Program-made: the position numbers and the translations under genes
NCBI GenBank assembly: GCA_011523195.1
Contig: WTHH01000152.1
Coordinates: forward strand, 1 to 5,711
Direction: 5' to 3'
Source of the DNA: Verrucomicrobiales bacterium
GTDB lineage: Bacteria; Verrucomicrobiota; Verrucomicrobiia; Limisphaerales; UBA1096
Length of the DNA: 5,711 nucleotides
Notes under the pieces: model-generated
Told to the model about the DNA's origin: nothing
Databases searched by the model: none
Seen by the model: only the letters and a program-made list of their open reading frames with translations
In this document: piece by piece, positions 1-5,711 of the stretch
How positions within the stretch are numbered: the stretch's first letter is position 1
Layout: every line of letters starts with the position of its first letter

Positions 1-1049
1 GCGCCCCACCGGAGTTCACCGGAAAAATCGAGGCCCACGCCGCCAAGCTATTGGTCAAGGGTTGGCAACCAAAAACAGCCTTGGTCGGAACTTTCCAGTG
101 CAAGGAATTCGACCCAGCGCCGGCCTATCTGAACCGCATACGCAAACTGATCGAGCTCAAAGCCATCGGCAAGGCCAAGCTCCGCATCGCGGTGGAGTTG
201 ATGCACGGAACCGGCCGGGGCTACCTCGACTCACTACTCGAGGAAGCGGGCGCCCGCATCACCCGCTTTCACGAAAACCTGAACCCGCTTTTCGGTGGTG
301 GTTCACCCGAGCCCAACGAGTCCGGAATGGCCGAGGCAGCCAATTTCGTCAAGAGCGGCAAAGCCGATCTCGCGCTTGGGCTCGACGGCGACGCCGACCG
401 GTTCGGGGTGGTCGACAAGGACGGCACCTGGCTTACACCAAACCAAGTACTGGCCCTCGCACTGTATCATCTCCGCAAGAATCGGGGTATCAAGGGTGCT
501 GTCGTCCGGACGGTACCGACAAGCCATCAGGTTGACGCCATTGCGGAAATGCTTGGCGTCAAGGTTCACGAGACGCCGGTTGGCTTCAAGCACATTGGCG
601 CGTTGATGGAGGGCGAACCGATCATCGTCGGTGGTGAGGAATCCGGCGGACTGAGCATCCGTGGGCACGTGCCTGAAAAAGACGGCGTGCTCGCCTGCCT
701 GTTGATGGCCGAACTGGTCGCGATGGAAGGCAAGCAGCTTGGCCGCATCCTGAAAGATTTGGAAAAACAAACCGGCGAGTTTCATACCGATCGAATCAAC
801 ATCGCCGTACCGGCCGACGAAAAGACGGCGATCCTGAAAAAACTGGCAGGGGGATTCGACAAGATCGATCGTTATCCAGTTCAGCAATTCATCACCACGG
901 ACGGATTCAAATTCCTGTTGCCGGATAATGAATGGGTGGCATTCCGCGCGAGCGGCACCGAACCGGTAATCCGCTGCTACCTCGAGGCAAAGAGCGCCGC
1001 GCACTTGAAACAACTCAAGACCGCCTGCCGCAAAATCCTCACGGCCTAA
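1..1049 (+). CDS. Alpha-D-phosphohexomutase (phosphoglucomutase/phosphomannomutase family), C-terminal part, 5' end off window
   Basis: This cytoplasmic enzyme family moves a phosphate between C1 and C6 of hexose phosphates (glucose, mannose or amino sugars) through a phosphoserine and Mg2+. The reading frame is open from the left edge (first whole codon at 3), giving 348 residues of a protein usually ~450-480 long. The TTG at 51 is only an internal codon. Numbering from the first visible residue: a domain-2 motif HGTGRG at ~68-73, the metal-binding loop DGDADR at ~128-133, the sugar-specificity loop GEESGG at ~211-216, and the domain-4 phosphate-binding loop RASGTEP at ~315-321. All four are intact, so the visible part looks functional. 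The catalytic serine loop (TASHNP type) should lie upstream and is not visible. The sugar-binding loop is shared by several subfamilies, so PGM, PMM and GlmM cannot be separated here. It ends 6 bp before the symporter gene. Confidence 0.93.
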   Translation, partial: APPEFTGKIEAHAAKLLVKGWQPKTALVGTFQCKEFDPAPAYLNRIRKLIELKAIGKAKLRIAVELMHGTGRGYLDSLLEEAGARITRFHENLNPLFGGGSPEPNESGMAEAANFVKSGKADLALGLDGDADRFGVVDKDGTWLTPNQVLALALYHLRKNRGIKGAVVRTVPTSHQVDAIAEMLGVKVHETPVGFKHIGALMEGEPIIVGGEESGGLSIRGHVPEKDGVLACLLMAELVAMEGKQLGRILKDLEKQTGEFHTDRINIAVPADEKTAILKKLAGGFDKIDRYPVQQFITTDGFKFLLPDNEWVAFRASGTEPVIRCYLEAKSAAHLKQLKTACRKILTA

Positions 1050-1055
1050 TTGCAG

Positions 1056-2459
1056 ATGGACACCGCCGCCGATCCACTGAACCTTGCCAAGGTACTCCAA
1101 AAGACCTCCGACTGGCTATGGGGAATGCCTCTTCTGTACCTGCTCATTGGCGGCGGACTTTTCTTTTCCTTTTACTCTCGTTTCACCCCTATTCTTTACC
1201 TATGGCACGGCATCCAAATCCTGCGCGGTAAGTACAATAACCCGGACGACCCTGGAGAGATTAACCACTTTCAAGCACTGTGCAGTGCTCTCTCAGCAAC
1301 CGAGGGCATGGGCAACATCGCCGGAGTCGCAGTTGCCATCACAAGCGGTGGCCCCGGCGCCCTATTTTGGATGTGGGTCTGTGCGTTGGTCGGCATGGCC
1401 ACCAAGTTTTTCACCTGTTCATTGGCCATCATGTACCGCGGGACTGATCACGCCGGAAAGGCCCAGGGTGGCCCAATGTATTTCATCGTTGAGGGATTGG
1501 GGAAAAGATGGAAACCACTCGCGCTGGCATTTTGCTTTTTCGGGATGTTCGGTTGCCTTCCCCTGGTTCAATCCAATCAATTAACTGCCATCGTCGGGGA
1601 TATGTTTTTCATTCCAAATGAGTGGTTAACCGACGAGGCCGGTACAGTCGCACCCTTGGGCAAGGCGATGTTTGGATTGGTGATGGCAGTTTGCGTGGGG
1701 TCGGTAATCCTCGGCGGCATAATCCGGATCGGCAAGGTCGCCAGTAGATTGGTTCCATTCATGGTGCTGCTATACGCGGCCTGTGCGATTTTTATTTTAA
1801 TCACTCACATCCAGAATGTCCCCGCTGCACTTGGCCTGATTTTGAGTGATGCCTTTTCCGGTGAAGCAGTCGCCGGAGGTGCGCTTGGCGCTGTGATCTC
1901 CACAGGTGTTCGTCGAGCTGCTTTTTCGAACGAAGCAGGGATGGGCACGGAGGCGATGGCACACGGCGCAGCCAAAACAAGTGAACCGATCCGCGAAGGA
2001 CTCGTGGCGATGCTTGGCCCAATGATCGACACACTGATCGTCTGCACAATCACCGGCCTGATCATTCTGAGCACCGGTGTTTGGAAGGAGGCCGGTGATG
2101 ATGTCAACGGGGCTCTCCTCACCGCGAGTGCCTTCAGCCAAGGAATCCCCTTCGGTGGAAGTTACCTGCTTTTGATTTGCGTGCTCTGCTTTAGTTTCTC
2201 GTCGATGATCGGTTTTTCCTACTACGTGACCAAGTGCGGTATCTTTCTGTTCGGGCCCGGGGCACGTATTCCGCTGATTTTCTTTTACCTGATCGGGATT
2301 GTGGTCTCCGCTGTGATCGAGCTGGGCGATGTGATCAACTTCCTCGACATCATGTTTGGCATGATGGCCATACCCACCATGCTCTCGGCACTGCTTCTCT
2401 CACCACGGGTCATGGGCAGAGCACGCGAGTATTTTGCAGCGCTTGGCCAAGCGCGATAG
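1056..2459 (+). CDS. AGCS-family alanine/glycine:cation symporter
   Basis: An inner-membrane secondary carrier of 467 residues that, by family, imports alanine, glycine or a similar small amino acid with Na+ or H+. The N-terminal helix with WLWGMPLLYLL at ~20-30 is typical. The family signature block spans ~78-107 (ALSATEGMGNIAG, then GGPGALFWMW), followed by GMATKF at 113-118. A second hallmark, AFSNEAGMGTEAMAHGAAKT, is at 289-308, followed by EGLVAMLGPMIDT at 314-326. A late SYY motif is at ~388-390. About ten or eleven hydrophobic segments are visible, and the length matches the family. ATG 1056 is chosen: the in-frame TTG at 1050 directly follows the phosphomutase stop and adds only two residues. 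No clear Shine-Dalgarno precedes it, so translational coupling to the upstream gene is plausible. Residues E83 and T120 differ from what I expect at those family positions. The exact substrate and coupling ion are not determinable here. Confidence 0.95.
   Translation: MDTAADPLNLAKVLQKTSDWLWGMPLLYLLIGGGLFFSFYSRFTPILYLWHGIQILRGKYNNPDDPGEINHFQALCSALSATEGMGNIAGVAVAITSGGPGALFWMWVCALVGMATKFFTCSLAIMYRGTDHAGKAQGGPMYFIVEGLGKRWKPLALAFCFFGMFGCLPLVQSNQLTAIVGDMFFIPNEWLTDEAGTVAPLGKAMFGLVMAVCVGSVILGGIIRIGKVASRLVPFMVLLYAACAIFILITHIQNVPAALGLILSDAFSGEAVAGGALGAVISTGVRRAAFSNEAGMGTEAMAHGAAKTSEPIREGLVAMLGPMIDTLIVCTITGLIILSTGVWKEAGDDVNGALLTASAFSQGIPFGGSYLLLICVLCFSFSSMIGFSYYVTKCGIFLFGPGARIPLIFFYLIGIVVSAVIELGDVINFLDIMFGMMAIPTMLSALLLSPRVMGRAREYFAALGQAR
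2439..2454. repeat. Perfect 16-bp palindrome at the 3' end of the symporter gene
   Basis: The bases GCGCTTGGCCAAGCGC equal their own reverse complement. They lie in the last codons of the symporter gene, ending 2 bp before the TAG stop. As RNA this could fold as a 6-bp stem with a GGCC loop. There is no following T tract, so it is not a standard intrinsic terminator. It may be a chance product of codon choice (Ala-Leu-Gly-Gln-Ala), a protein-binding site, or an mRNA-processing hairpin between co-transcribed genes. Confidence 0.9.
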
Positions 2460-2503
2460 CGTTTGAATTGCCGCCCTCCGGCCAGTAAGTTGCCTCCCGA
2501 CTT

Positions 2504-3067
2504 ATGGTTGCCAATACTGCTTCAACTGGAATGCCCTGGTACATCTGGGCACTTATGACCGTGATCTGCTGGGGTACCTACGGCGTGTGCATGCACACCG
2601 GTTCAATGAAAATGGAAAGCCCCGAGCACGGCCGGATCATGGCCTTTCTCTGGGTCGGCTTGGCCTACTTTCTCACCGCCGTCATAGCCCCGATCATCAT
2701 TCTAAAGCTCAAGGGCGGTCCGATTGATTTCTGGGCCTACCCGGCCAAGGGCTGGCAATGGTCGCTCATCGCCGGGACGCTCGGAGCCATAGGTGCGCTG
2801 GGGGTGCTACTTGCGTTTGGAGCGGCGCCAAAGCCAACCGTCGCCTATGTGCCGGTGATCATGTCGATCATCTTTGCTGGAGCGCCGATCGTGAATGCTA
2901 TTGTCAACACGACCAAGGCCAACGCATGGGGTAACGTCTCCGCGCCGTTCATTCTGGGTATTGTCCTGGCCGCCGTCGGCGGTTTCCTTGTCACCAAATA
3001 CGTACCGAAGGCACCGGCAACAGCGGCACAGGCTCCCGCCGATCCGAACGTGACGGACTCAAATTAA
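2504..3067 (+). CDS. Small five-helix membrane protein, half-size DMT/EamA-like
   Basis: A 187-residue inner-membrane protein of uncertain function. Hydrophobic segments are visible at ~12-31, 46-68, 87-107, 113-134 and 147-165, followed by a short Ala/Pro-rich tail (169-180) and a polar end. The first helix has CWGTYG (22-27), and helices 3-4 carry AGTLGAIGAL and IIFAGAPIVNAIV. These patterns resemble one repeat of drug/metabolite transporter (EamA) proteins, which usually have ten helices made of two such halves. By analogy it could dimerise to form a carrier, but this is inference, and it may belong to a lineage-specific conserved hypothetical family. ATG 2504 gives the full first helix. 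No Shine-Dalgarno is evident in the 44-bp gap from the symporter gene. It ends 6 bp before the ligase gene, implying co-transcription. Catalytic motifs and signal-peptide cleavage sites were not seen. Confidence 0.85.
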   Translation: MVANTASTGMPWYIWALMTVICWGTYGVCMHTGSMKMESPEHGRIMAFLWVGLAYFLTAVIAPIIILKLKGGPIDFWAYPAKGWQWSLIAGTLGAIGALGVLLAFGAAPKPTVAYVPVIMSIIFAGAPIVNAIVNTTKANAWGNVSAPFILGIVLAAVGGFLVTKYVPKAPATAAQAPADPNVTDSN

Positions 3068-3073
3068 AGGCCC

Positions 3074-4357
3074 ATGCCCCGCACTCCTGCCGACAGTCGC
3101 GACGCGCTGAATCGAACCCAGTTGGCGGAGTTGCAAAAGCTGTTATCAGCCATACGGCCGGCGAATGGGTTTTACGAAACCAAGCTCAGCCCGACTGGGA
3201 TCAGCGCTGACCTACCGTCACTCGACGAGTATCGCAAACGCTGTCCTTTTACGACGAAGGCTGAACTGGTCGCCGATCATCAGGCCCGCCCTCCTTACAG
3301 CAGCAACCTGACTTTCCCGCAGTCACGCTACACGCGGGCCCACCAAACCAGCGGTACCAGCGGCCAACCAATGCGCTGGCTCGACACTCCCGAGAGCTGG
3401 CAGTGGATGATCGATAATTGGTGCGATATTTTCGGGGCAGCCGGAGTCAACTCGGAGGATCGTATTTTCTTCGCGTTTTCCTTCGGGCCATTCATCGGAT
3501 TCTGGCTCGCTTTCGAGGCCGGCGAAGCGCTTGGGGCACTGAGCATTCCCGGCGGAGGCCTTAGTAGTGCCGCCCGGCTGCGGTCCATTTTCACCCATCA
3601 GGCTAATGTACTCTGTTGCACGCCGACCTACGCCCTACGCTTGGCTGAAGTGGCCAAAGCCGAGGGCATCGACTTGAGCGACTCGCCGGTGAAAACCATC
3701 GTCGTTGCCGGCGAACCCGGCGGCAGTATCCCTGCCACCCGCAGGCGCCTTGAGGAGGCGTGGCCGGGCGCAGCCATCTTTGATCACCACGGCATGACCG
3801 AAGTCGGCCCGGTAACCTACCAGTGCCCGGCACAACCGGGAATCCTTCACGTCCTCGAGCAGGCGTACCTCCCGGAAATCATTAACCCTGGCACCGGCGA
3901 ACCTGTCGAAGACGGGGCCACCGGTGAACTGATTTTAACCACTCTTGGCCGACACGGTTCACCCCTGCTGCGATATCGAACCGGTGATCTGGTTAAGGCC
4001 ATCTCCGACCAGCCCTGCGCCTGTGGTCGACATGACCTTGGCCTTGATGGCGGCATACTTGGCCGCGCAGATGACATGGTGGTCGTTCGCGGAGTGAATG
4101 TTTATCCAAGCGCCGTCGAGGAGATCGTTCGCAGCGTCGGAGGAGTCGCCGAGTATCGAGTGAAGATCAATCAGGCTGACACCCTCACCGAGATGTCTGT
4201 GGAGGTAGAGCCGGAAGCTGCCGATGATGAAAACTTGGCCAAGCACTTGGCCATCGCTTTTCAGGAAAACCTGTCCCTTCGGGTGCCGATCCGCTTGGCC
4301 AAACTCAATAGCCTCCCACGGTTTGAGTTGAAAGCCAAACGCTGGATCGCCCGATAA
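3074..4357 (+). CDS. Phenylacetate-CoA ligase family protein (AMP-forming adenylate/CoA ligase)
   Basis: A cytoplasmic enzyme of 427 residues, close to the usual ~430 for the PaaK-like branch of the ANL superfamily, which activates a carboxylic acid with ATP and transfers it to CoA. Visible motifs in order: FTTKAEL (59-65), the phosphate loop TSGTSGQP (92-99), VAGEPGG (211-217), HHGMTEVGP (238-246), RYRTGDL (300-306), CACGR (315-319), GRADDMVVVRGVNVYPS (330-346) and the C-terminal lysine region ELKAKR (418-423), with K420 the probable adenylation lysine. C251, H259, C315 and C317 could form the metal site seen in some PaaK relatives (inference). Related enzymes act on phenylacetate, other aryl acids or cofactor F420. 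No other phenylacetate-pathway gene is in the window, so the substrate is open and paaK is not assigned. The gene follows the membrane protein by 6 bp; an AAAGG at 3066-3070 sits only 3 bp before the ATG, close for a ribosome binding site. Confidence 0.93.
   Translation: MPRTPADSRDALNRTQLAELQKLLSAIRPANGFYETKLSPTGISADLPSLDEYRKRCPFTTKAELVADHQARPPYSSNLTFPQSRYTRAHQTSGTSGQPMRWLDTPESWQWMIDNWCDIFGAAGVNSEDRIFFAFSFGPFIGFWLAFEAGEALGALSIPGGGLSSAARLRSIFTHQANVLCCTPTYALRLAEVAKAEGIDLSDSPVKTIVVAGEPGGSIPATRRRLEEAWPGAAIFDHHGMTEVGPVTYQCPAQPGILHVLEQAYLPEIINPGTGEPVEDGATGELILTTLGRHGSPLLRYRTGDLVKAISDQPCACGRHDLGLDGGILGRADDMVVVRGVNVYPSAVEEIVRSVGGVAEYRVKINQADTLTEMSVEVEPEAADDENLAKHLAIAFQENLSLRVPIRLAKLNSLPRFELKAKRWIAR
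4233..4253. repeat. Short tandem direct repeat of ACTTGGCCA inside the ligase gene
   Basis: The nonamer ACTTGGCCA occurs at 4233-4241 and again at 4245-4253, a 12-bp period. The first copy also forms the 10-bp palindrome CTTGGCCAAG (4234-4243), and another TTGGCCAA lies at 4295-4302. The repeat encodes Leu-Ala twice within an amphipathic-looking stretch near the C terminus (NLAKHLAI), so protein sequence may be its only cause. Confidence 0.75.
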
Positions 4358-4366
4358 GGGATTATC

Positions 4367-5711
4367 CTATTCCCTGTTGCTCCCCTTTTTTTGCCAACGC
4401 CGCTTGGGCGGATCGGGCAGCGAAGTATCCACCTTGGCGTAGTAGCTCCCCGCTTGCCCAAGCAGGTCGTTGACTTCATCACGCAGTCGTTCAGACGGCT
4501 TCACATAATGCTTCTCGCCCGACTCAACAAAGACCAATCGCCCATCCTCCTGCTTGAAACAAAAATAAAGCGGGCATCGTCCCGGGTGACTGGTCGTCAC
4601 ACCAAACACCTCGTCCATCTTGGCCGGCTCAACCTTTGAACTGTTGAGCCGCACATGCACCTGCTTGGTGTACTTGGCCGGCGCATCCTCCAGCGCAACA
4701 ACTTCCTGTGGGAAAATCTTGGGCATATCCTCGTTGTTGTTCGCTTCGCCGATGACCAGAACGGTTTGATTCGCCTCAAGCAGCGACTGGTACTTGTCGT
4801 AATTTTCGTTCATACATAGTACTTGAAACGAGCCGGAGAGATCCTCGATGGTGGCGATGGCATACGGCTTGTTGCTGCGCCGGGAGATGCCTCGTTGGAC
4901 TGCAGTAATCAACCCGCCCAAGCGGGTGACCTTTCGGTTTTCCAACTCCTTGACCGTCTCACTGTTGTGCACGCAATACTGGTCGAGCAATTCCTTGTAC
5001 GGATCAAGCGGGTGACCGCTGACGTAAAAACCGAGCAGTTCCTTTTCCGAGGCCAAGATTTCATCCCGATCCCACTCAGCCAAGTCCGGCACGCTGTCGC
5101 GCATGGAGTTGCTGCTTTCCTCGAACGCACCAAAAAGTGACGTCTGACCGGCGGCACGATCCTTGGCCTGGCTAGACGCCTTTGCCAACGCCTTGTCGAT
5201 GACAGAAAACTGGCCGGCTCTCGTTCCCGCGAGTCCATCGCAGGCACCACTGCGTATCAATGCCTCGAGCACCTTTCGATTGACTGTTCGCGTGTCACAG
5301 CGATCGCATAGCTCGAACAAATCATTGAACGGGTCGCCTTCACTACGCGCCTTGATCATCTCTTCCACCGCAACACTTCCTACCCCTTTGATCGCAGCCA
5401 TGCCGAACCGGATCACGGTGCCGTCCCGGGCGGGAGCAAAAAACACCTGACTTTCATTAACGTCCGGCGGCAACACCTCGATCCCCAACACCTTGGCTTC
5501 GTCCGTCAACACGCCCAGCTTCGCGGTGTCGGCCATGTCGTTGGTCATATTGGCCGCCAAAAATTCAACCGGATAATGCGCCTTGAGATAAGCCGTCTGG
5601 TAGGCCACCACGGCATAGGCGGCTGCGTGGGATTTATTGAATCCGTAGCCAGCGAATTTCTCCAGCAGGTCGAAGACCTCGTTGGCCTTTTTCTCCGGGA
5701 TATTGTTGGTC
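4367..5711 (-). CDS. dnaE: DNA polymerase III alpha subunit, C-terminal part, 5' end off window
   Basis: The replicative DNA polymerase catalytic subunit. The frame is open from the right edge (first whole codon at 5710-5708) to TAG at 4369-4367, giving 447 residues of a protein normally ~1150-1200 long. A GTG at 5611 lies within conserved sequence and is not the start. In fragment numbering: the highly conserved FAGYGFNKSHAAAYA at 19-33, YPVEFLAA ~46-53, a helix-hairpin-helix region (FGMAAIKGVGSVAVEEM) ~102-118, a likely internal beta-clamp-binding peptide QTSLF at 189-193 (5146-5132), LGFYVSGHPLDPY ~226-238, and an OB-fold ~261-323. A divergent C-terminal region and a basic tail (PPKRRWQKK) follow. 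The PHP domain and catalytic aspartates lie off the window. The absence of an embedded exonuclease or PolC-type order in the visible part, together with the FNKSHAAAYA block, supports DnaE over PolC. It converges on the ligase gene. Confidence 0.97.
   Translation of the reverse strand, partial: TNNIPEKKANEVFDLLEKFAGYGFNKSHAAAYAVVAYQTAYLKAHYPVEFLAANMTNDMADTAKLGVLTDEAKVLGIEVLPPDVNESQVFFAPARDGTVIRFGMAAIKGVGSVAVEEMIKARSEGDPFNDLFELCDRCDTRTVNRKVLEALIRSGACDGLAGTRAGQFSVIDKALAKASSQAKDRAAGQTSLFGAFEESSNSMRDSVPDLAEWDRDEILASEKELLGFYVSGHPLDPYKELLDQYCVHNSETVKELENRKVTRLGGLITAVQRGISRRSNKPYAIATIEDLSGSFQVLCMNENYDKYQSLLEANQTVLVIGEANNNEDMPKIFPQEVVALEDAPAKYTKQVHVRLNSSKVEPAKMDEVFGVTTSHPGRCPLYFCFKQEDGRLVFVESGEKHYVKPSERLRDEVNDLLGQAGSYYAKVDTSLPDPPKRRWQKKGSNRE

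Noticed and set aside
51..53. TTG as a start codon for the phosphomutase.
   Set aside because: The frame is open to the left edge with family-like sequence, and the essential serine loop must lie upstream, so this is an internal leucine codon.
303..1100. A 265-codon open frame on the minus strand opposite the phosphomutase.
   Set aside because: It lies almost wholly antisense to conserved phosphohexomutase motifs, and its translation shows no recognisable domain. It is best explained as a shadow of codon bias.
1797..2141. Several minus-strand open frames opposite the symporter.
   Set aside because: They overlap the conserved AFSNEAGMG region of the symporter and have no recognisable protein features.
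2470..2482. A possible small hairpin (GCCG and CGGC) in the symporter-membrane protein gap.
   Set aside because: It has only 4 bp of stem and no T tract. It is too weak to call a terminator or regulatory site.
4357..4392. A possible intrinsic terminator at the ligase/dnaE junction.
   Set aside because: The 5-bp stem has a 9-nt loop and is 10 bp from the T run, which is coding sequence of dnaE. It was not supported enough to list as a feature.
4823..5140. A 105-codon plus-strand open frame within the dnaE region.
   Set aside because: It is antisense to the OB-fold and neighbouring conserved dnaE sequence. There is no ribosome binding site or family resemblance.

Overview
The window holds the ends or whole of five protein-coding genes on moderately GC-rich, densely packed bacterial DNA. 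The protein sequences suggest a Verrucomicrobiota or Planctomycetota (PVC-group) bacterium, probably from an environmental or marine source. That assignment is an impression from the style of the symporter, the small membrane protein and DnaE; nothing in the window, such as an rRNA, fixes the taxonomy.

Layout: positions 1-1049 (+) are the last ~348 residues of an alpha-D-phosphohexomutase (phosphoglucomutase/phosphomannomutase type), cut by the left edge. Positions 1056-2459 (+) are a complete AGCS-family alanine/glycine:cation symporter. Positions 2504-3067 (+) are a complete 187-residue, five-helix membrane protein that resembles half of a DMT/EamA transporter. Positions 3074-4357 (+) are a complete phenylacetate-CoA-ligase-family adenylating enzyme. 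Positions 4367-5711 (-) are the C-terminal ~447 residues of the replicative DNA polymerase III alpha subunit (DnaE), cut by the right edge and converging on the ligase with only 9 bp between the stop codons.

The four plus-strand genes are separated by 6, 44 and 6 bp and look like one transcription unit. The last three (cation-coupled amino-acid carrier, small membrane carrier-like protein, acyl/aryl-acid CoA ligase) could form an uptake-and-activation module, but no substrate can be read from the sequence and the link is inference. The phosphomutase upstream is a sugar-phosphate housekeeping enzyme and may be only a positional neighbour.

No RNA gene, insertion sequence, CRISPR array, prophage or attachment site was seen, and there is no non-coding stretch longer than 44 bp. 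I did not find a clearly new system. The least explained items are the five-helix protein and its tight linkage to the ligase, a marked excess of the hexamer TTGGCC, and a perfect 16-bp palindrome at the 3' end of the symporter gene.
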